The notes beneath the pieces are model-generated. The model did no database searches and had not been told where the DNA came from. It worked only from the letters and a program-made list of their open reading frames with translations. This document shows, one piece after another, positions 59,607 to 64,000 of a stretch of 64,000 nt of DNA (positions within the stretch are counted from its first letter, which is position 1; every line of letters starts with the position of its first letter). This stretch comes from Lachnospiraceae bacterium (GTDB lineage Bacteria > Bacillota > Clostridia > Lachnospirales > Lachnospiraceae), in NCBI GenBank assembly GCA_015057505.1, contig SVEG01000007.1:62001-126000 (forward strand), in the 5' to 3' direction. Made by a program: the position numbers and the translations under genes.

Positions 59607-61871
59607 TTATGGTTGCATAATCTTTGTTTTCTTAACTTTCTTTCTTTTCTCTACTAATGCTAAATATTCATCAGACTGCTTATATTTAGTCTCATTTAAA
59701 ACATAACTTCCATCATTATAAAAAGTGATCTCTTTATAGTATCCGTTATTAATTTTGTCATATGTAATACCAACAGCTTTTAAATCAGCAGTAATATTAC
59801 CAATTCTTCTAATTAGAGCTGACGGACTTTGAGGCATAGCTGCAACACCTTTACAAATTGTTTCAAACAATTCTGTTGCACTATAAGTTTTCTTATCAAA
59901 CCTTTCCATTATACGCATAATTTCTTGTGCAACAGGATTTTCTTCTACTACTCGACAATTAATATCATGCTTATTTTGTTTAAATGCCTCTTCTACTTCA
60001 TTTTGACTCCAACCAAAAGCTATAGCAAATTTAATTGCAATTTCTTCAAAATCTAGTAACCTGATTTGGTGCTTTATAGGTGCGATATTTATATTAAAAA
60101 CATCTTTTACAGCATTAAACAAGGCTCCAAGTATTTTGGGTTTTGCCGCATCAAAAGAATCTCGCAATTCCTTATCTGTTTTTCGTTCATTGCCTTCTAT
60201 GCGCTCAAGATTAATAATAATGACTCTATCAAGTAAATCCTCCTTGTGTGTAAGTAAATTCAGTCCATTCAACACAAGTATAGTTTTTAAGTTACGCCTA
60301 ACAGTTTCATTATTTGTATATAATTTTCTTTCTACCGAAGTGCCACCAGTAGCCGCCTGACACAACAAATCTCCAATACTGTTCTTAATTCCACCCATAT
60401 TGTCGAATGCCATAAACAATTCTTTGCTAAGAACAATGCTTATGTCTCGTTCATTAGTTGGAAACCTACAAAGTCCTGTATGCTTTGGGCTCACCAAACT
60501 TTGAAGCCATTTGGTCGCTGTACTTTTTGCAGCGCCTTTCTCGCCGCCTATATATAAAATAGGATGAGAAACAGTCATCCCCATAAAGCAACTTCCCAAA
60601 AAGCCTAGCAACAATATCCAGTCTCGCTCCTCTTTAATATTAAAAAAAGGGGTTATCAATGCTCTCATTGAATTTGGCTGAGCCGTCAAGTCCGGCATTA
60701 TTTGTACAGCATCACTGTCACCATCTAAAAATACCTTACTCGGACAATCTACAATTTCTACTGCTTCATGTGTTACTTTTACAATCTGACCATCACCTAA
60801 ATTATAAAGAACCTTTTCATCTGTTGCGAAAATTCTGTGGCTAAGAAAAACAGCATCATTTTCTTGAGCTTCATCCAACATCATATTTCTAGCAGCATCA
60901 ACAACCTCCTGTGGAATATAACTCATTCCTGTGCACCTTCGAAGCCACTTTCTGATAGCACTTTCACATAAAATACTATTGATATCATATATCTTACTTG
61001 ATGTATTCAACCGTTCTTGTGCATATAAATTGTCATATTGATCACGAAAAACGTCAAAAAATTTCACCGATTCTTCACATACAGCATTAAAATCAAATTT
61101 TAGTTTTCCCTTGCTATCAAAATAAACAAGATTTGTTGCATAACCATATTTATCAATATATTCTGCAACTAACTTCCACGAATTTTTCTGACTAAAATCG
61201 AACTCGTCTATAACATCAGCATACCTATAAGGAAGACTATCCGTAGCTATACCCTTTGTCGATAATGTACCTGGTACCTTGAATATACGAGCTGGGTTAA
61301 TAGTTTTACTATCAATATGTAAACCATTCTTAGCGAACTCATTATTTAATATGTAAATAAAATAACCTATTATGTCATCTAAATCCTCTGTAGTTTTTCT
61401 GTTCTTCATCGGTAATATAACATAAGCTCCATTACCCGAATTAGCTACACCTATATTTATAAAACCTGCATTTTCTAAGCAAGTTTTTATTTCCTTGGCA
61501 AGATTAAGTGCAGAAATATTTTCTTCTGTAGTAGCCAGCATCTTACCATCTGCATCTTTGCTTTCTTTATTTTTAGACGCAACATCTATATCGAGAACAA
61601 TATATCTCAGTTTTTCAATATTTTCATCTTTGAGACCCTTGCCTTTTTCAATTTTTTTAAACTGATTATGTGGAAATGTCTTTTTACTGTTGTCATCAAT
61701 AATCTGTGCATTGAAGTAAAGCGTTATGTCATCAGATAAATTATTTAAACTATTTTCTAACTTGTCTCGATCATCGAAAAAACCATGAACATTCGCATTT
61801 GTTTTTAAAGTTCGAATATACATCATATGACCGACACTATCAAAGAATTTAAGTATGTCTTCTCTTTTCAT
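59607..61871 (-). CDS. archaeo-eukaryotic-type primase fused to a superfamily helicase
   Basis: 754 residues. N-terminal AEP primase: YIVLDIDVA (catalytic DxD, about 94-96), NSGNGAYVILP (about 144-154) and NPARIFKVPGTLSTKG (about 192-207). The C-terminal ATPase has Walker A GGEKGAAKST (442-451), ELFMAFDNMGG as Walker B region, and an arginine-finger-type DLLDRVIIINLE. This fusion is typical of replication proteins of satellite elements and integrative plasmids (Prim-Pol plus helicase). It probably replicates the island after excision. Confidence 0.85.
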   Translation of the reverse strand: MKREDILKFFDSVGHMMYIRTLKTNANVHGFFDDRDKLENSLNNLSDDITLYFNAQIIDDNSKKTFPHNQFKKIEKGKGLKDENIEKLRYIVLDIDVASKNKESKDADGKMLATTEENISALNLAKEIKTCLENAGFINIGVANSGNGAYVILPMKNRKTTEDLDDIIGYFIYILNNEFAKNGLHIDSKTINPARIFKVPGTLSTKGIATDSLPYRYADVIDEFDFSQKNSWKLVAEYIDKYGYATNLVYFDSKGKLKFDFNAVCEESVKFFDVFRDQYDNLYAQERLNTSSKIYDINSILCESAIRKWLRRCTGMSYIPQEVVDAARNMMLDEAQENDAVFLSHRIFATDEKVLYNLGDGQIVKVTHEAVEIVDCPSKVFLDGDSDAVQIMPDLTAQPNSMRALITPFFNIKEERDWILLLGFLGSCFMGMTVSHPILYIGGEKGAAKSTATKWLQSLVSPKHTGLCRFPTNERDISIVLSKELFMAFDNMGGIKNSIGDLLCQAATGGTSVERKLYTNNETVRRNLKTILVLNGLNLLTHKEDLLDRVIIINLERIEGNERKTDKELRDSFDAAKPKILGALFNAVKDVFNINIAPIKHQIRLLDFEEIAIKFAIAFGWSQNEVEEAFKQNKHDINCRVVEENPVAQEIMRIMERFDKKTYSATELFETICKGVAAMPQSPSALIRRIGNITADLKAVGITYDKINNGYYKEITFYNDGSYVLNETKYKQSDEYLALVEKRKKVKKTKIMQP

Positions 61872-61947
61872 AGAACCTATACCTCCTTACTAAATTAATA
61901 TTGTTTTTATAACTGCATTTAAGTTTTATATTTTTTAATTGACACAT
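61849..61947 (-). CDS. short ORF with strong RBS upstream of the primase gene
   Basis: 32 codons from ATG at 61947, with AAAGGAGGTG 8 nt upstream, ending in TAA at 61849; it overlaps the primase start by 23 bp in another frame. The product is basic and Lys/Asn/Arg-rich. It may be a leader peptide that couples translation of the primase, or an artefact of a second RBS. Confidence 0.35.
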   Translation of the reverse strand: MCQLKNIKLKCSYKNNINLVRRYRFYEKRRHT

Positions 61948-62270
61948 ATCTAATTCACCTCCTTTCTCTTTCTTTACTAATATTGTAAGGGATACTAATT
62001 CACATTGGAATTGTGGCTGAAATAAGGGAGATAAAGACTCTTTATATTATCAGAACAGCTAAGAAACGCAATTTAATGTAATGACACTATTTAACACAAA
62101 TGGCGTCTATGAATTTCACAAAAATAATTTTAAATAAAAATGCCGACAATACCGTCAGCTATTTTTGTCATATTTACGGCATTGTCGACATTTTTCAAAC
62201 AAGTTTTTTGTGTGAAGCTCTACCTCATAATGTAACATAGAAAAAGAATAAATTTTTTCATTCTTATACT
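61948..62270 (-). promoter_or_regulatory. intergenic region with terminator, no gene
   Basis: A long stem (62139-62155 with 62176-62192, sequence AATGCCGACAATACCGT and complement) followed on the minus strand by TTTTTATTT ends the gene at 62271. TTCACATTGGAATTGTG at 61999-62015 partly resembles the palindrome before the methyltransferase operon. TACAAT at about 61988 is a possible -10 for the primase transcript. Nothing coding is seen. Confidence 0.5.
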
Positions 62271-63176
62271 TTAGTCACATATTACTAAAGGTTCATATAC
62301 ATTGTTTCGTTTTAAATATTGATAAACATACTCTGCATATTTACAACTTCTCTTTATGCAAACTTTCTTAATTTTATTTTCACTTTCCAAAGTCGTTTTT
62401 AATATATAACTTATAGTATTTACCCATTGGTCTAACAAATAACAATCACTTTCTAATAAAACTTCCTCATAAGGTGCTATGGGTGCACCATATACCCTCA
62501 ATGTAAAACTATATTTTGGAAGCACACCTTTATACAAGCTCTTATTTAGTCCGAGTTTCTTTGAAAATTCCCATTCTAAAACTATATTACCTTTTTTGTT
62601 TCCTTTTGAATGTATTACGCTAAAATCAAAATTATTAAACTCGGCTAAAACTGGTCTGACTGTATTTTCGGTACATTCATATCCCCACCATTCTTTCAGT
62701 CTTTTTTGTAAATTTCCTACAGTCCACATCTCTGTGTGTTTGACAGTTTTTGCACCCTCTTTAATGTTTTCTTTAAGACTTTGTCTATCATACTTGGGAT
62801 ATGGATGATAATACAAAAATAACTTTACGATTTCTCTTTTTGATAATATTATCTCCAAATTATAACTGTTTTTGTATTTCTCATAATAGTCTCTTAACGT
62901 TCGTCCCTGTACTTTATTGTATACCTCTGTTCTACTATTTATATAGGCACAAAACTTCTCTGGAGACTTGCTAATATCTGCTCTAACCTCTCTCGGAATA
63001 TCAATATACTTTGTATCATATTCCTCTTGTGGCTGTGTCTTTAAAAATATGTAAACATAAAGCAATAAAGCTTTGGAGCAATCAACATATCCATGTAGCT
63101 CCATCAAAGCATCTAAATCGTCTTTTAATCCTTTTAACTTATCATTAAAATTATCATACTGTCTTTTTTCAAACAT
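62271..63176 (-). CDS. hypothetical island protein
   Basis: 301 residues, no TM or signal. The N-terminus is helical (FNDKLKGLKDDLDALMELHG); the middle has TEMWTVGNLQKRLKEWWGYECTENTVRPVLAEFN, which looks like a winged-helix segment; the C-terminal part is mixed (YKGVLPKYSFTLRVYGAP). I do not recognise the family. AAGGGG precedes the ATG. Position between integrase and primase suggests a regulator or replication helper. Confidence 0.6.
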   Translation of the reverse strand: MFEKRQYDNFNDKLKGLKDDLDALMELHGYVDCSKALLLYVYIFLKTQPQEEYDTKYIDIPREVRADISKSPEKFCAYINSRTEVYNKVQGRTLRDYYEKYKNSYNLEIILSKREIVKLFLYYHPYPKYDRQSLKENIKEGAKTVKHTEMWTVGNLQKRLKEWWGYECTENTVRPVLAEFNNFDFSVIHSKGNKKGNIVLEWEFSKKLGLNKSLYKGVLPKYSFTLRVYGAPIAPYEEVLLESDCYLLDQWVNTISYILKTTLESENKIKKVCIKRSCKYAEYVYQYLKRNNVYEPLVICD

Positions 63177-63482
63177 AACTATTCCCCTTTCTATAATTTA
63201 AAAATGCTTAAAATCACGTTTTTCTTATATTACTTTACTGCAATATAATTGTACTATATATATTTCTAAGACTCTATTCGCAAAACACCTAAAAATTAAC
63301 ATAATCAGATAATTCTAAATCTAAGTCACTTGGCGACCATGTCGTCGCCAAAAGTGCTTCTAGTGCCTTCAAGCCACTTAGCGATATTACACAAAAAAAT
63401 ATTAATCAACTAATACTTGCAAAATACATCTGGAAGTAAGAAGTTCGTTACAGAACTTCTTACCCCGGTGCATTAAATAAAA
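63177..63482. repeat. intergenic region with inverted repeat, no gene
   Basis: CACTTGGCGAC (63327-63337) and its complement GTCGCCAAAAGTG (63344-63356) form a stem with a 2-nt bulge. TTGGCGACC resembles the TTGGCGGTC repeats at the left end of the island and could be integrase or excisionase arm sites. No coding gene is visible. Confidence 0.5.
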
Positions 63483-64000
63483 CTAAATGTTAACTGCCTT
63501 GTCTAAGATTGCTGACATAATATCTACTGTAGCTTGTTCCATAGCCTTAGTTGTATGAGTATAAATATTAGACGTTATCTGTGTATCTGAATGACCAGCT
63601 CTTGTACTTACTGCTTTTACATTTGCACCTGCTTCAATCTGCAAACTTATTCCTGTATGACGTAGTGCATGAAGTGATATATCAGGTAATCCTGCATCAG
63701 ACAGAGTCCTCTTGAATTTTCTATAGAAACTCTTAGGTAACCACGGTTTCCCATTATCCATAAAAATAACCCTGTTGGAATTTTCAAAGTCAGGTGTTTT
63801 GAACTTACACTCTTTATACCTAGCTTTTTCCCTCCTAAGAAGTTTCATCGTCTTTTCAGTCAACTTAATTGCCCGTATGCTAGAATAACTTTTGGGTGTA
63901 GTTAACTCAAGCTTCTCATAACCCTCAACCCAATTCTTTCGAATCTTGATAATAGAGTTTTCAAAGTCAACATCATCCCATGTAAGCCCTAAAGCTTCAC
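63483..64000 (-). CDS. tyrosine recombinase / integrase (partial, N-terminus beyond window)
   Basis: The frame is open to the window edge. It reads EALGLTWDDVDFENSIIKI (conserved first box, the active Arg is just outside), TPKSYSSIRAIKL, then HALRHTGISL (HxxR) and GHSDTQITSNIYTH with the nucleophile Tyr. This is the C-terminal catalytic domain of a Tn916/phage-type integrase. It fits the tRNA-Lys attachment site; by the usual arrangement the intact tRNA gene would be just past its start, outside this window. Confidence 0.93.
   Translation of the reverse strand, partial: EALGLTWDDVDFENSIIKIRKNWVEGYEKLELTTPKSYSSIRAIKLTEKTMKLLRREKARYKECKFKTPDFENSNRVIFMDNGKPWLPKSFYRKFKRTLSDAGLPDISLHALRHTGISLQIEAGANVKAVSTRAGHSDTQITSNIYTHTTKAMEQATVDIMSAILDKAVNI

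Noticed and set aside
1-64000. CRISPR array or insertion sequence
   Set aside because: No regularly spaced direct repeats and no transposase gene were seen on either strand.

Overview
The window looks like the chromosome of an anaerobic, low-GC Firmicute, most likely a Lachnospiraceae-type clostridium. This rests on strong AGGAGG-type ribosome binding sites, TTGACA/TATAAT promoters, spore-maturation genes spmA/spmB, an AbrB/SpoVT regulator, the Bacillus-like order yaaR-holB-ricT-trmN6-rsmI, an L-arabinose operon and an intracellular GH28 pectinase homologue. This is inference from gene content; no rRNA or complete tRNA gene is present.

Layout. 1-5.8 kb: a permease cut by the window edge, two lipoproteins (one a solute-binding protein), two small secreted proteins, and an ECF sigma/anti-sigma pair. 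5.8-7.4 kb: a HipBA toxin-antitoxin pair. 7.5-13.5 kb: the arabinose operon araA-araB-araD-tkt, with a 194-nt palindrome between araB and araD. 13.9-21.4 kb: a BceRS-BceAB-like peptide-antibiotic sensing and resistance module with a VanY-like carboxypeptidase, interrupted by an AAA/DUF4143 ATPase gene. 21.4-22.0 kb: a 576-bp palindrome filling the gap between two convergent genes. 22-31.9 kb: DegV, an XRE membrane regulator, a hybrid histidine kinase, cysK, GH28, spmB/spmA, a third palindrome, a histidine phosphatase and a coiled-coil protein. 32-37.4 kb: NhaC-type antiporter, AbrB, an OhrR-like repressor next to a glutathione peroxidase operon, and a second sigma/anti-sigma pair. 37.5-41.5 kb: the housekeeping rsmI-trmN6-ricT-holB-yaaR operon. 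41.6-46.7 kb: MBOAT/DHHW polysaccharide acyl-transfer genes, a lipoprotein with an internal duplication, and a third ECF sigma/anti-sigma pair. 46.9-52.4 kb: AEC transporter, small proteins, Dabb protein, PnuC with a terminator/antiterminator leader, MgtE, and an XRE membrane protein. 52.5-53.9 kb: an HTH protein plus a compact HipA-like kinase, a second toxin-antitoxin candidate.

54.1 kb to the right edge is an integrative island. Its left boundary is a 42-bp fragment of a tRNA-Lys(CTT) gene, from the anticodon loop to the 3' end. Its right part carries a tyrosine recombinase that runs off the window. Inside are a hypothetical protein, an AEP primase-helicase, a hyperacidic small protein and a three-gene operon: a D12-class adenine methyltransferase, a ParB-like protein with a HEPN-like tail, and an OLD-type ATPase-TOPRIM nuclease. 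That operon is the best candidate for a little-known or new anti-phage system in the window.

Regulatory signals read directly from the sequence include two pairs of matched ECF-type promoters with identical 16-bp spacers (each ECF sigma gene shares its promoter motif with one nearby secreted-protein gene), an OhrR-type operator on the glutathione peroxidase promoter, operators inside both toxin-antitoxin promoters, an 11-bp-phased direct repeat at the bceAB promoter, and the pnuC leader. No CRISPR array or insertion sequence was seen.
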